This document shows, piece after piece, positions 54,392 to 63,522 of a stretch of 64,000 nucleotides of DNA (its first letter is position 1; each line of letters starts with the position of its first letter). Source of the DNA: Clostridium collagenovorans DSM 3089 (GTDB taxonomy: Bacteria > Bacillota > Clostridia > Clostridiales > Clostridiaceae); assembly GCF_900130005.1 (NCBI RefSeq), contig NZ_FQXP01000012.1, positions 66,328 to 130,327 on the forward strand, written 5' to 3'. The translations under genes were made by a program, and so were the position numbers. The notes under the pieces were generated by a model. It saw only the letters and a program-made list of their open reading frames with translations. It was not told where the DNA came from and did no database searches.

Positions 54392-54854
54392 ACCTAAAAA
54401 TCTTATATATCTCTATAGCTCTACTAAGCTCCTCTAAAGCAGTAGTAAAGCCTATAAAATCTAATTTTTCTTTAATTGTAGCATAGTTACCCAGCTCTAT
54501 GCCCCTACCAGTTAAAACACCCAAAACCTTAGCAAACTTCTCATTCTCATAAAGCTTACCAGAAGTGTTCATCTTCTCCTTACATAAAACCTCCACATCA
54601 CTTGCAAAGGTTCCATCACTAAAGAATTTAATGTCACATACCCAATGCTTTCTATCCATAGAAGTATTATTGTAAATAGAAGTGAACTTATCCTCATCCC
54701 TTCCACTTTCAATGACACCAATATACATTCCCTTCTCCTCTAAAAACTCCACAAAACTCTCTAGAGCCTTAAGATTCATTGAATGCATATTCAATCTAGG
54801 ATACTCTTTTAACTTTGCATTATACCATAAAGTCGGTTTTAAAACTCTTCCCAT
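54390..54854 (-). CDS. Hypothetical protein, 154 aa
   Basis: I do not recognise this protein. It is soluble with mixed alpha/beta content: ALESFVEFLEEKGMYIGVIE near the N-terminus, a FSDGTFASDVEVLC strand pair in the middle and a helical end LEELSRAIEIYKIF. AGGAG lies before the ATG. It follows the 226-aa gene by 21 nt, so both form one operon with a terminator. Confidence 0.7.
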   Translation of the reverse strand: MGRVLKPTLWYNAKLKEYPRLNMHSMNLKALESFVEFLEEKGMYIGVIESGRDEDKFTSIYNNTSMDRKHWVCDIKFFSDGTFASDVEVLCKEKMNTSGKLYENEKFAKVLGVLTGRGIELGNYATIKEKLDFIGFTTALEELSRAIEIYKIFR

Positions 54855-54875
54855 GAATAACCTACTCCTATTAAA

Positions 54876-55556
54876 TTACACAGAATATACAAGATACTTC
54901 TCAAGTAACTTATTCTCTGTTAAACCAATCTTCAAATTATTATCTTCAAAGTAAAGTAAAGCATTTCTTAGTTCCTCATTAACAATTTCCTTATCAATAA
55001 CCTTTACAATCTCCTCATAGTTAGATAATAAAATTCTTAAAGCTAAAACCACCTCTGAAGGATTACTTCTTCTATTTTTAATACAATAAGATAACCTATT
55101 AATTAGATATTGAGGAGTATTTATAGACTCAATCTTATTACTAGGATAAGCTAAGTGAACCTTCTGTAATCCTAAACAACCCACAATCTTATTATTCTTA
55201 TCCTTCACCTTACCATAAGTAGTATATAAATAAGGTAAAATACCATGATTTAAATTTGCAGCAACATTAGCATAATACTGAGAAACTATAACAACGTGAT
55301 CCTTTTCTAAATCAGTTGGTACATCCAATTTATTAACTAATGCAAGATTAGGCATAAAAATCTCTATATCATCATAACTACCTATGGACTTATTAATTGA
55401 ATTCTCATGTACCTTAAGAGGCTGATCCTGTTTTATAACCTTAACTATGTAGTTATCTTCCCTTAATAAAGTACAATTATTTACGTTATTATTAAACTTA
55501 ACAGCCGATAAATCAATAATGTTAATATCATTATCAGTTCCATTATACAAATTCAT
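54876..55556 (-). CDS. Hypothetical protein, 226 aa
   Basis: The start is placed at the ATG at 55556 after AAGGGGTG; an upstream GTG at 55580 is less likely. It is a soluble alpha/beta protein, with a hydrophobic strand set in DHVVIVSQYYANVAANLNHG and LPYLYTTYGKV, and an Asn/Leu-rich helical C-terminus. No known motif is found. It is the first gene of a two-gene operon beside the polysaccharide cluster. The function is unknown. Confidence 0.7.
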   Translation of the reverse strand: MNLYNGTDNDINIIDLSAVKFNNNVNNCTLLREDNYIVKVIKQDQPLKVHENSINKSIGSYDDIEIFMPNLALVNKLDVPTDLEKDHVVIVSQYYANVAANLNHGILPYLYTTYGKVKDKNNKIVGCLGLQKVHLAYPSNKIESINTPQYLINRLSYCIKNRRSNPSEVVLALRILLSNYEEIVKVIDKEIVNEELRNALLYFEDNNLKIGLTENKLLEKYLVYSV

Positions 55557-55878
55557 ACAAGGCACCCCTTCTTTCTTCACTTTGTATAGCTCACTCCCTT
55601 CTTTTTTCTTAGAGAGTCCCCTGAGCTATATATTCATATTATACTACAAGCAGAGTCTATAATTCCATAAAAATACCCTTAAATTCATATGTAGTTAAAT
55701 ATTATGTCCTATAAAATTACAATAAAAAGAAGCCATTATAAAATAGATCCTTTCATAAAGTAAATATACATCAATTTTCTACATATGCCCCTCTCTAGAG
55801 TTCATCTCATGTAAAAAGCATAAAAGTAAAGCCCACCTAATGAAAGGTGAGCTACATTATACTTAAAATATATTAATA
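55557..55878. other. Spacer at the end of the polysaccharide gene block
   Basis: No gene is seen. It holds the flippase terminator (55831-55852). Confidence 0.45.
55831..55852 (-). terminator. Terminator of flippase 1
   Basis: GCCCACCT and AGGTGAGC arms with a 6-nt loop. On the minus strand TTTACTTTTA follows. A near-identical copy sits at 58696-58717. Confidence 0.8.
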
Positions 55879-57405
55879 CTATACCCTTTTAAACTTCTTC
55901 TTAAGCATACCTAAAACCAAATCCTTAAAATACTTAAACTCTTCACTTCTCCAAAATATAAGTAAGTAGAAAGCATTAATTACAGCTATATTTATAAAAC
56001 AATTTAAAATAAACATAGGTATACTATTGGCAAGCTTTATACTAGATGTAAGATTGTAAGTTATAAATAGCGGTATTAAAGCTATAAGTAAACCCTTAAA
56101 ATACATATTAAAATACTCCTTTAAAGGCTTTTTAAATAAATACTTATAAACAATCTTAGGTTTAACCCAACAAATAACAGCAATATTACTTATCACCGTT
56201 CCTAATACAACACCAGAAAGTCCTATAAGCTTAACAAAGAATATTGATGCTACTAGGTTAATACCACCCTCAATTAAAGGTGCATATCTATCATAATAAT
56301 AAAGTCCAGATGCCTCTTGGAATCTCTCAGTAGAAGATCTCATTAAGGTTATATAGAAGTTTATTATAATAAGTATTATAGTAAAAGTATCTAAAACCTG
56401 TTTAGGACCAACCCATAAAATAACAAACTGCTTCAAAGTATTAACCAAGGAAATTCCAACAAAGGATGCAATCCAAAAACTTAAAAAGAAAAGCTTCTTA
56501 TGCACACTATATGCAGCATCCATCTTATCCTCTGCAAGCAAGTTCCCTATACTAGGAGTAATACCAGCTATAGCACTAGATATAACCCCTTGAATTCCTG
56601 AGATAACTAAGTTATAGCTATTATAAATACCAACTACAGTTAAATTTAGGAATCCACTTATAACCAAGTTATCAGTACTAAATACCAATATAGAACCTAT
56701 CTTATGCATAAATAAAGATTTTATATTCTTTAATAACTCTCTTTTCTCAATATTATCTATTCTACCCTTTACATCCTTAAGCCAAGCATACTTCTTATTA
56801 ATATAAATATTCAATGAAATATAGTATATTAAATTAACTACAATTTGAATGATTATATAAATATAAAAACTTGGATAGAAGGAAAACATTATAACCTGTA
56901 ATAAACTTATAACAAGCTTAGATGCTGTAACAGCACTAGAAACTATATATCCCTCTTGAGCAACATTAATAATACATAATTTATGAGAAAACATATAACT
57001 CATAGCAGTATTAATAAGTATAAGGAAGAAATATAACTTAGCATCTAATAAATTGATTTCCCCTTTTATGAAAAACTGTAAAAAAGGAATCATACATATA
57101 CCAACTACAAGAACAATAGCACCAATGGTCCTATAAAACTTACCATAATAATCAAGATACCCTTTTACCTTCTCTTTATTATCCTCAGCAAAAGGTTTAT
57201 ATAAGGAGAATACAATGGCAACCCCAATACCAAGCTCCATCAGAGAAAGGTAACTTAATATACTTGAATATAAGCCATTTAATCCATAAAGATCATTACC
57301 TAACTTTCTTAAAAACAAACTGGTTATAACAAAATTTAGCAACATATTAACTACATATGTTGACATATTAACCACACTATTAAGCATCGCTTTTTTAGTT
57401 CTCAT
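55879..57405 (-). CDS. Polysaccharide flippase (Wzx/MATE-like), 508 aa
   Basis: A multi-pass protein with about 12-14 helices. The start MLNSVVNMSTYVVNMLLNFV and the block GNDLYGLNGLYSSILSYLSL are typical of the polysaccharide biosynthesis flippase superfamily, which moves undecaprenyl-linked oligosaccharides across the membrane. GGAAGG lies before the ATG. The glycosyltransferase gene is just upstream on the same strand (86 nt), so the two probably form an operon for a surface glycan. Confidence 0.9.
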   Translation of the reverse strand: MRTKKAMLNSVVNMSTYVVNMLLNFVITSLFLRKLGNDLYGLNGLYSSILSYLSLMELGIGVAIVFSLYKPFAEDNKEKVKGYLDYYGKFYRTIGAIVLVVGICMIPFLQFFIKGEINLLDAKLYFFLILINTAMSYMFSHKLCIINVAQEGYIVSSAVTASKLVISLLQVIMFSFYPSFYIYIIIQIVVNLIYYISLNIYINKKYAWLKDVKGRIDNIEKRELLKNIKSLFMHKIGSILVFSTDNLVISGFLNLTVVGIYNSYNLVISGIQGVISSAIAGITPSIGNLLAEDKMDAAYSVHKKLFFLSFWIASFVGISLVNTLKQFVILWVGPKQVLDTFTIILIIINFYITLMRSSTERFQEASGLYYYDRYAPLIEGGINLVASIFFVKLIGLSGVVLGTVISNIAVICWVKPKIVYKYLFKKPLKEYFNMYFKGLLIALIPLFITYNLTSSIKLANSIPMFILNCFINIAVINAFYLLIFWRSEEFKYFKDLVLGMLKKKFKRV

Positions 57406-57490
57406 ATCACTCTAACCTTCCATAATAATTCTACACCCATAACCGCCCCGAATAAAACTCAGTTCAATCCAATTATGAACCTAAATTATA

Positions 57491-58519
57491 CTATTTTTTG
57501 TTCTTCATATTATGTAAACTCGTACTTAAACTATACATGCCATATATAACATGTATCATATTATACTTCAATAAAATCAAAGTAAGCTTCTCACGCTTTT
57601 TAAAACTATCAATGTATTGCATTAGATTCTTAACAAAGAAATCCTCTCTAACCTCTTTTATCTTTTCAATAATTGTATTGTAATCTAAATCCTTAGCATA
57701 ACTAAACATATACTGAATACAAGTAAATACCTTTCTTCCAGCATACAAATCCATATACACTTTATTTTCATCAGATAATACAGGCTTAAGATTATACAGC
57801 GCCCTTGCAATTTCTCGACTCATCTCATAAATATTATTATAATATCTACAAGTTAAAGATCCCTCATTAATTCTTAAATAATGATAATAACATTTATCAT
57901 CAAAAATCACAGAATTACACTGCAATAAATATTGGTAGTTAAATATCTGATCCTCACCCATATTAATATCATGAGCAAATTTAATATTATTTTTATCTAT
58001 AATATCCTTTAAATATAATTTTCCCCAGCAAGTTTGAATACACTCAACAGGATATCCATTAAAAACATTATGAATCAATGTATCTACAGTCTCAACGTCA
58101 CCTGGGCCCATGCTTTTTGAAGTACTAATTAATTTATCATCGGTATATATATCCTCAAAATACCCGCCAATGTAAAACTCTGCACCTACCTCTTCAACAT
58201 ACTTCATGGATTTCTCTAAAAAATCAAGTTCTATATAATCATCACTATCTATAAAAGTAAGATACTTACCACTTGCAGCCTTAATACCAGTATTCCTTGC
58301 AACACTAACCCCACTGTTCTTTTGAGAAATTACTCTAACTCTTGAATCCTTTTCAACATACTTATTACAAACCTCTAAAGAAGAATCCTTACTACCATCA
58401 TTAACTAATATAAGTTCAAAATTCTCATATGTTTGCTTAAGAACAGAGTCAATACCTCTACCCAAATACTTTTCTGCATTATATACAGGTATAATTACAG
58501 TAATTAATGTATCACTCAT
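57491..58519 (-). CDS. Family 2 glycosyltransferase
   Basis: 342 residues. The GT-A fold starts VIIPVYNAEKYLGRGIDSVL, with LILVNDGSKDSS and the metal-binding FIDSDDY. The C-terminal 150 residues are helical. It transfers a sugar from a nucleotide sugar to a lipid-linked or wall glycan. It is located upstream of flippase 1. The acceptor and sugar cannot be told from sequence. Confidence 0.92.
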   Translation of the reverse strand: MSDTLITVIIPVYNAEKYLGRGIDSVLKQTYENFELILVNDGSKDSSLEVCNKYVEKDSRVRVISQKNSGVSVARNTGIKAASGKYLTFIDSDDYIELDFLEKSMKYVEEVGAEFYIGGYFEDIYTDDKLISTSKSMGPGDVETVDTLIHNVFNGYPVECIQTCWGKLYLKDIIDKNNIKFAHDINMGEDQIFNYQYLLQCNSVIFDDKCYYHYLRINEGSLTCRYYNNIYEMSREIARALYNLKPVLSDENKVYMDLYAGRKVFTCIQYMFSYAKDLDYNTIIEKIKEVREDFFVKNLMQYIDSFKKREKLTLILLKYNMIHVIYGMYSLSTSLHNMKNKK

Positions 58520-58695
58520 AATCTTTCTTTATCCTCTCTACTACATATTTTGTATAAGATTATGTTTTGCTAAAATGCAATATTCTAAACATAAAACATA
58601 TAACTTATACTAATTTTCACGGTACATTTAAAGCATATTGCATTATATACCAACAAATTATATCATAGTTAATTTTAAAAATCTATAAAAGTAAA

Positions 58696-58717
58696 GCCCA
58701 CCTAATCAAAGGTGAGC
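58696..58717 (-). terminator. Terminator of the DUF2922 gene, twin of the flippase-1 terminator
   Basis: The same GCCCACCT/AGGTGAGC hairpin and flanking AAAAGTAAA as at 55820-55852, with two or three base differences over about 32 nt. Confidence 0.8.
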
Positions 58718-58745
58718 CACATATTACACAATGTTAATAATAGTC

Positions 58746-58970
58746 TTATACCGTTAACATTTCAATTGGTTCTTGAGTGCTTTCAACTAACTTAGCAGAC
58801 TCTTTACTAACTAAAGAACCACCATTTAGTCTAAAAACATCCTTAGCTACAATAGTATCCATTAAAGAATTTACCGCAGCTACTGAAAGGTCTGCCTTAA
58901 CATCCTTAACCCTTATAGTAACCTTCTTAGTTGCATCATTAATGAAAACCATAACTAAATCCTTACCCAT
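58746..58970 (-). CDS. DUF2922 protein
   Basis: 74 residues, soluble, a single beta-alpha-type domain. DLVMVFINDATKKVTIRVKD and LSVAAVNSLMDTIVAKDVF match the DUF2922 pattern found across Firmicutes, usually beside a DUF1659 gene as here. The function is unknown. GGAGG lies before the ATG. Confidence 0.85.
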   Translation of the reverse strand: MGKDLVMVFINDATKKVTIRVKDVKADLSVAAVNSLMDTIVAKDVFRLNGGSLVSKESAKLVESTQEPIEMLTV

Positions 58971-59076
58971 ACTAAATACCTCCTCAATAAACTTTAAAGA
59001 TTACCAGTGACACCTAAGCCACTGGCACATACTAGATCTTAAGCACCTTCAATTATTTCCCAGGCTATTGTGATAC

Positions 59077-59304
59077 CTAAGCCTGCTCTACAAGAGCACT
59101 TGTTTCATCCTTTTCAACCCTTACAACCTCTTTGCTCATTACAGCTCCAATAGCCATACCTACTGCATAAATAGCTTCATCCGTTGCATCAGTCTTCACC
59201 TTAGAAAACTTAGTACTCTTTAATTTGTCCTTACCATCCTCTGTTCTACCATCTTTGTAAGTAAGAACTAAACCAGCTTCAATCTTTAAATTCTTAATTG
59301 CCAT
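59077..59304 (-). CDS. DUF1659 protein
   Basis: 75 residues from the ATG at 59304 behind AAAGGGG (an in-frame GTG lies six codons before). NLKIEAGLVLTYKDGRTEDG and TDEAIYAVGMAIGAVMSKEV follow the DUF1659 layout. It lies upstream of the DUF2922 gene. Short GTGA(C/T)ACCTAAGCC motifs occur between the two genes and again after 59530. The function is unknown. Confidence 0.85.
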   Translation of the reverse strand: MAIKNLKIEAGLVLTYKDGRTEDGKDKLKSTKFSKVKTDATDEAIYAVGMAIGAVMSKEVVRVEKDETSALVEQA

Positions 59305-59626
59305 GTTATCAACCCCTTTCACAATGTAAATATGTACACATCCAGAAAAGGGGCGGTAATTTAGTAAAGTTTTTTAAAATTATTTAAGAAAGGGGATATG
59401 AAGAGTTATATAAACTGCTGTAAACCATTGATATTACTAGCATGGTAATTTACATTTAATTAAAATAGTAGAAAAATAAAAATAGGAAACTAAAACATAC
59501 GCAAATATGTCTTAATCCCCTCAATTATATAATCTCAGTTGCTTAGGCAACTGGTATCACTATATTTTTAATTTTCTTAAAAATAGTAGCCTTCCCACTT
59601 GCGCATGGAATCGGGCTACTATTTTT
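59305..59626. other. Spacer between rfbD and the DUF1659 gene
   Basis: No gene is seen. It contains a TTGCTTAGGCAACTGGTATC motif near 59540 and the rfbD terminator. Confidence 0.45.
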
Positions 59627-59628
59627 TT
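59579..59628 (-). terminator. rfbD terminator
   Basis: AAATAGTAGCC pairs with GGCTACTATTT around a 21-nt loop. On the minus strand TTTTTAAG follows the stem. Confidence 0.8.
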
Positions 59629-60478
59629 ATTCTTTAATCTCTTCAATAAATTCTCTTAAGGCTTCTTCCCAAGGTCTCATTTCATCACCTATTGTTGCTC
59701 TTAACATCATATTATCAAGCGCCGAATACTTAGGTCTCTTAGCTAAAGTCTTAAACTCCTCAGAAGTAACAGCATTCACTTTGCAATCTATCTTTGAGTA
59801 CTCCATTATCTTACAAGCAAAGTCATACCACGAACATCTACCATCGCCTGTGCAATTATATATTCCATACTCCTCAGTTTCAATAAGTTTTAATATATGT
59901 AAAGCTAAATCCTTAGTGTAAGTTGGATTGCCGATTTGGTCATCAACAACATTGACCACTCCATTTTCCTTACCTAACCTCATCATAGTATATACAAAAT
60001 TCTTGCCAACTTTACCATAAACCCAAGCAACCCTAATAATAAAGTGACTTCTGCAAAAATTCCTTACATAGTCATCACCCATAAGCTTAGTCTTGCCATA
60101 AACACTAGTAGGACCTGTTATATCATATTCTCTTAAATCCTCTTCACATTCACCATCAAAAATATAATCCGTCGATACATGAACTAACTTAGCACCAACC
60201 TTATCACAAGCTATAGCTAAATTCCTAGCACCTAAAGTATTAACTCTAAAAGCTAAATCCTTATTAACTTCACAATCATCTACCTTAGTATAAGCAGCAC
60301 AATTTATAACAACCTCAGGTCTTTCACTAAGTATGACCTCATTAACTAACTTACTATTTGCTATATCTAATTCCCTTGACCCCATAACCAAAACATCATA
60401 CTTATCACCAAACCCATTTATCAAAGCAACAAGCTCAGAACCAAGCTGACCATTAGCACCAGTAATTAAAATCCTCAT
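59627..60478 (-). CDS. rfbD: dTDP-4-dehydrorhamnose reductase
   Basis: 283 residues, an SDR-type enzyme. The NAD(P)-binding loop is ITGANGQLGSEL and the active-site Tyr-Lys pair is in VYGKTKLMGD. It also has HVSTDYIFDG and RVAWVYG. It makes dTDP-L-rhamnose in the last step of the pathway. It is the last gene of the rfb operon and has a terminator. rfbC is not in the window. Confidence 0.95.
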   Translation of the reverse strand: MRILITGANGQLGSELVALINGFGDKYDVLVMGSRELDIANSKLVNEVILSERPEVVINCAAYTKVDDCEVNKDLAFRVNTLGARNLAIACDKVGAKLVHVSTDYIFDGECEEDLREYDITGPTSVYGKTKLMGDDYVRNFCRSHFIIRVAWVYGKVGKNFVYTMMRLGKENGVVNVVDDQIGNPTYTKDLALHILKLIETEEYGIYNCTGDGRCSWYDFACKIMEYSKIDCKVNAVTSEEFKTLAKRPKYSALDNMMLRATIGDEMRPWEEALREFIEEIKE

Positions 60479-60587
60479 GATAAACTCCTTATAAATGTTA
60501 TTTAAGATATTGTAACATAAAATAAAAGACGTAATTTATAATAAGTTAAAACTAATTACTAACTACATCTTTTATAATTACATCTTA

Positions 60588-61454
60588 CTATTCTAATATT
60601 ATATCCATTAAGTATTTTCCATAGCCTGTCTTCATTAAAGGCTTCGCTAACTCTTTCACCTTTTCTGAAGATATCCAACCTTGCTTATAAGATATTTCTT
60701 CTAAGCAAGCTATGTAAGTTCCTTGAGTATTTTGAACAGCTTCAACGAAATTTGATGCTTGAAGCATTGAACTATGAGTTCCTGTATCAAGCCATGCCAT
60801 TCCACGTCCTAGTAAATTAACCTTAAGACTTTTCTCTTCCATGTAAACCTTATTTAAATCAGTAATTTCAAGCTCACCTCTTTCAGATGGCTTAAGTGCT
60901 TTAGCCTTTTCAATAACTGTATTATCATAAAAGTATAACCCTGGAACCGCATATTTTGATTTAGGCTGTTCTGGTTTTTCCTCTAATGAAATTACATTTC
61001 CATTATCATCAAATTCAACTACCCCAAAAGCATTTGGATTCTGAACATAGTACCCAAAAATGTAAGCTCCATTTTTGATTTCAGCTGCACTCTTTAAGTG
61101 ATTACTAAAGCTTTGACCCCAGAAAATATTATCTCCTAAGATCATAGCAACATTATCATCGCCTATAAACTTTTCTCCAATTATAAATGCCTCTGCTAAT
61201 CCATTTGGAGCCTTCTGAACCTCATATTCTATATGTAATCCCAAATCATATCCATCTCCAAACAACTCCTCAAAATGGGGTAAATCTCTCTCTGTTGATA
61301 TAATTAATATATCCCTTATACCTGCTAGCATTAATACAGACATAGGATAATAAATCATTGGTTTATCATATATAGGAACCATTTGCTTAGACATTGCCTT
61401 AGTTACAGGATAAAGTCTTGTCCCTGATCCCCCTGCTAATATAATACCTTTCAT
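60588..61454 (-). CDS. rfbA: Glucose-1-phosphate thymidylyltransferase
   Basis: 288 residues. The nucleotidyltransferase signature LAGGSGTRLYPVTKAMSKQM and the blocks YYPMSVLMLAGI, ILGDNIFWGQ and LDTGTHSSML are intact. It makes dTDP-glucose from dTTP and glucose-1-phosphate, the first step of the rhamnose pathway. It lies between flippase 2 and rfbD on the same strand. Confidence 0.97.
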   Translation of the reverse strand: MKGIILAGGSGTRLYPVTKAMSKQMVPIYDKPMIYYPMSVLMLAGIRDILIISTERDLPHFEELFGDGYDLGLHIEYEVQKAPNGLAEAFIIGEKFIGDDNVAMILGDNIFWGQSFSNHLKSAAEIKNGAYIFGYYVQNPNAFGVVEFDDNGNVISLEEKPEQPKSKYAVPGLYFYDNTVIEKAKALKPSERGELEITDLNKVYMEEKSLKVNLLGRGMAWLDTGTHSSMLQASNFVEAVQNTQGTYIACLEEISYKQGWISSEKVKELAKPLMKTGYGKYLMDIILE

Positions 61455-61488
61455 ATTAGTACCTCTCCATTAATAAAACCTTTCAATT

Positions 61489-62871
61489 TTATTCTTTTCT
61501 TTTTATAATAACTTTTTTTATCATATTTAGTGCTTCTAATATATCTACTTTATAAAAAATAATGTTCATGATAATTAATATACACATATATACACCCATA
61601 CCTATAATTACATTACTCATATGTGCCGTAATTAAAAAAACACCTGAAACTATTGTTAAATATATAATTTCTTTCTTAGAGGCCTTTAAATATTCAAAAT
61701 CTTTCATTGAATATACATACCATATTACAAATGAAATAGTAGTTGCAATAGCTATACTAATATTACTCCTATTAATAACAATAGCAATAAAATTAAGTAT
61801 GGTAGTCATAATTAACATATATACTACTGTTTTAAAATATTTACGTTCTTCTTTTCTAGCCTTATATAAATTCACGTATAGAGCATTGATAATAATAATA
61901 AATGGATATCCTACAAATAAAATTGCTATAACACTCAAAGCAGGTTCATACTTACCAATAAATAGTTTTACTATTATTGAAAACACAAAATATGCTGAAC
62001 TTGATAATGTTCCTAACAACAGCAGTGTATTCTTTAGTTTTTTTACCTTTGCTTTATTTTCATCTTGAGCTAAGTAATTATATAACGTCATTGAAACCGA
62101 ACTTATCAATACATTGATAAGAGACATCATAGAGATAGCAAAGGAGTAGTATGCAAAATCATTAATATTTAATACTAGCTTTACAAACCATCTATCTATT
62201 GCATAAAACATTATGGATGCAAAATTTCCAATCATTATAAATATTCCCACTTTGAAATTATTTAGCAATATTTTTATTTTACCTTGAACCTTTATTCCTT
62301 TTAGAAACTTACTAATTTCAATAGATAGAACAATAAATATAATCATATACATAACCGTATTTATTAGTATATATGCATAATATACGTCTGTCTTAAATAC
62401 GTAAATCAATACCATGTTTCCAACAAAAACTGATATGCTTAAAAAGTTAGTTATTCTAGAATATTTATCAAATCTTCCAGTTGCTTGATACATAAGCTTA
62501 TGAAAACCTATCATATTTAAAGGTAAAATTGTTATTGCTGTTAATTTTATTATCACACTTTGATTAAAGCATCCAATAACATATATAATTACACAAATAA
62601 ATATTTGTAAAACCAATAAAAATAAATATTCAAATTTAAATTCTTTTTTATCTATCTTATTCCATTCACACCCACCATATTTTATATACATACCATCTAA
62701 AAAACCTAAACACAAAATTCCTACGTATGACAAATAGAAAAAGTATGTTTTTATATTAGCATAGGATTCTATACTTAAATATCTAGGTAGTAATAGATTG
62801 TTACCCATGCTTATAATTACATTTATTATATTAGCTATTAAAACTATAAAAATTCCTTTTTTTAAATTCAT
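61489..62871 (-). CDS. Oligosaccharide flippase (Wzx-type), 460 aa
   Basis: Twelve or more hydrophobic helices, for example FIVLIANIINVIISMGNNLL and FKVGIFIMIGNFASIMFY, with a LPRYLSIESYANIKTYFFYL block near the N-terminus. It exports lipid-linked oligosaccharide units. The start overlaps the acyltransferase stop by 4 nt (ATGA), a sign of translational coupling. It is unlike flippase 1 in sequence. Confidence 0.88.
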   Translation of the reverse strand: MNLKKGIFIVLIANIINVIISMGNNLLLPRYLSIESYANIKTYFFYLSYVGILCLGFLDGMYIKYGGCEWNKIDKKEFKFEYLFLLVLQIFICVIIYVIGCFNQSVIIKLTAITILPLNMIGFHKLMYQATGRFDKYSRITNFLSISVFVGNMVLIYVFKTDVYYAYILINTVMYMIIFIVLSIEISKFLKGIKVQGKIKILLNNFKVGIFIMIGNFASIMFYAIDRWFVKLVLNINDFAYYSFAISMMSLINVLISSVSMTLYNYLAQDENKAKVKKLKNTLLLLGTLSSSAYFVFSIIVKLFIGKYEPALSVIAILFVGYPFIIIINALYVNLYKARKEERKYFKTVVYMLIMTTILNFIAIVINRSNISIAIATTISFVIWYVYSMKDFEYLKASKKEIIYLTIVSGVFLITAHMSNVIIGMGVYMCILIIMNIIFYKVDILEALNMIKKVIIKRKE

Positions 62872-63491
62872 CTATTTAGCCCTAATTCCTTAATTAATTC
62901 ATTTAGATTTTCACTATCTAGCTGTTCATATAATTTATCTTTATTCTTCTCAACAAACTCAGGGGTTATAGTACTTAAATCTAACTCAAGAAGCTTAGGT
63001 ATAAATGCCTTATCTATTCTGTATTTAATAAATTTAGCTGGATTTCCTCCTACTATCGTATAGGGTTCTACATCTTTAGTCACAACACTCCCTGCTGCAA
63101 TAATGGAACCTTTACCAATCTTCACTCCTGATAAAATTAATGCATTAGTTCCTATCCAAACATCATCTTCCACTAATATAGGCCCCTTACTCCAAGCCTC
63201 TGTATTTTCTCTTAGCATCTTAACTTTAAATGGGTATGTAGAAAATGTAGTTATATTATGATTTCCACCTAATATGAACTTAACGCCATTAGCTATAGAA
63301 ACATAGTTTCCTATAGTTAACCTTTCATTTTCAGAACCCCATATACTTACATTTAGTGAGCCATAACTATGTATCCCAACTTCAACTATATTTTCATCAA
63401 ATATATTATTTGCTGATGTTCCATTATGTATATTTAATTTTCGCCATTTTTTTTTAAACATATATAGCTTTATAATATTTTTCAAATACAT
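62868..63491 (-). CDS. LbH (hexapeptide-repeat) acyltransferase
   Basis: About 207 residues from the ATG at 63491 behind AGGAGTG; the frame opens six codons earlier. It has hexapeptide-repeat beta-helix turns (VEVGIHSYGSLNVSIWG, LTIGNYVSIANGVKFILGGN, VWIGTNALILSGVKIGKGS, IIAAGSVVTKDVEPY, YTIVGGNPAKFIKYR). Such enzymes transfer acetyl groups to sugars. It sits in the rfb operon and probably modifies the polysaccharide. Confidence 0.9.
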   Translation of the reverse strand: MYLKNIIKLYMFKKKWRKLNIHNGTSANNIFDENIVEVGIHSYGSLNVSIWGSENERLTIGNYVSIANGVKFILGGNHNITTFSTYPFKVKMLRENTEAWSKGPILVEDDVWIGTNALILSGVKIGKGSIIAAGSVVTKDVEPYTIVGGNPAKFIKYRIDKAFIPKLLELDLSTITPEFVEKNKDKLYEQLDSENLNELIKELGLNR

Positions 63492-63522
63492 ATGATCACT
63501 CCTAATCAAATGTTAATTTCTT

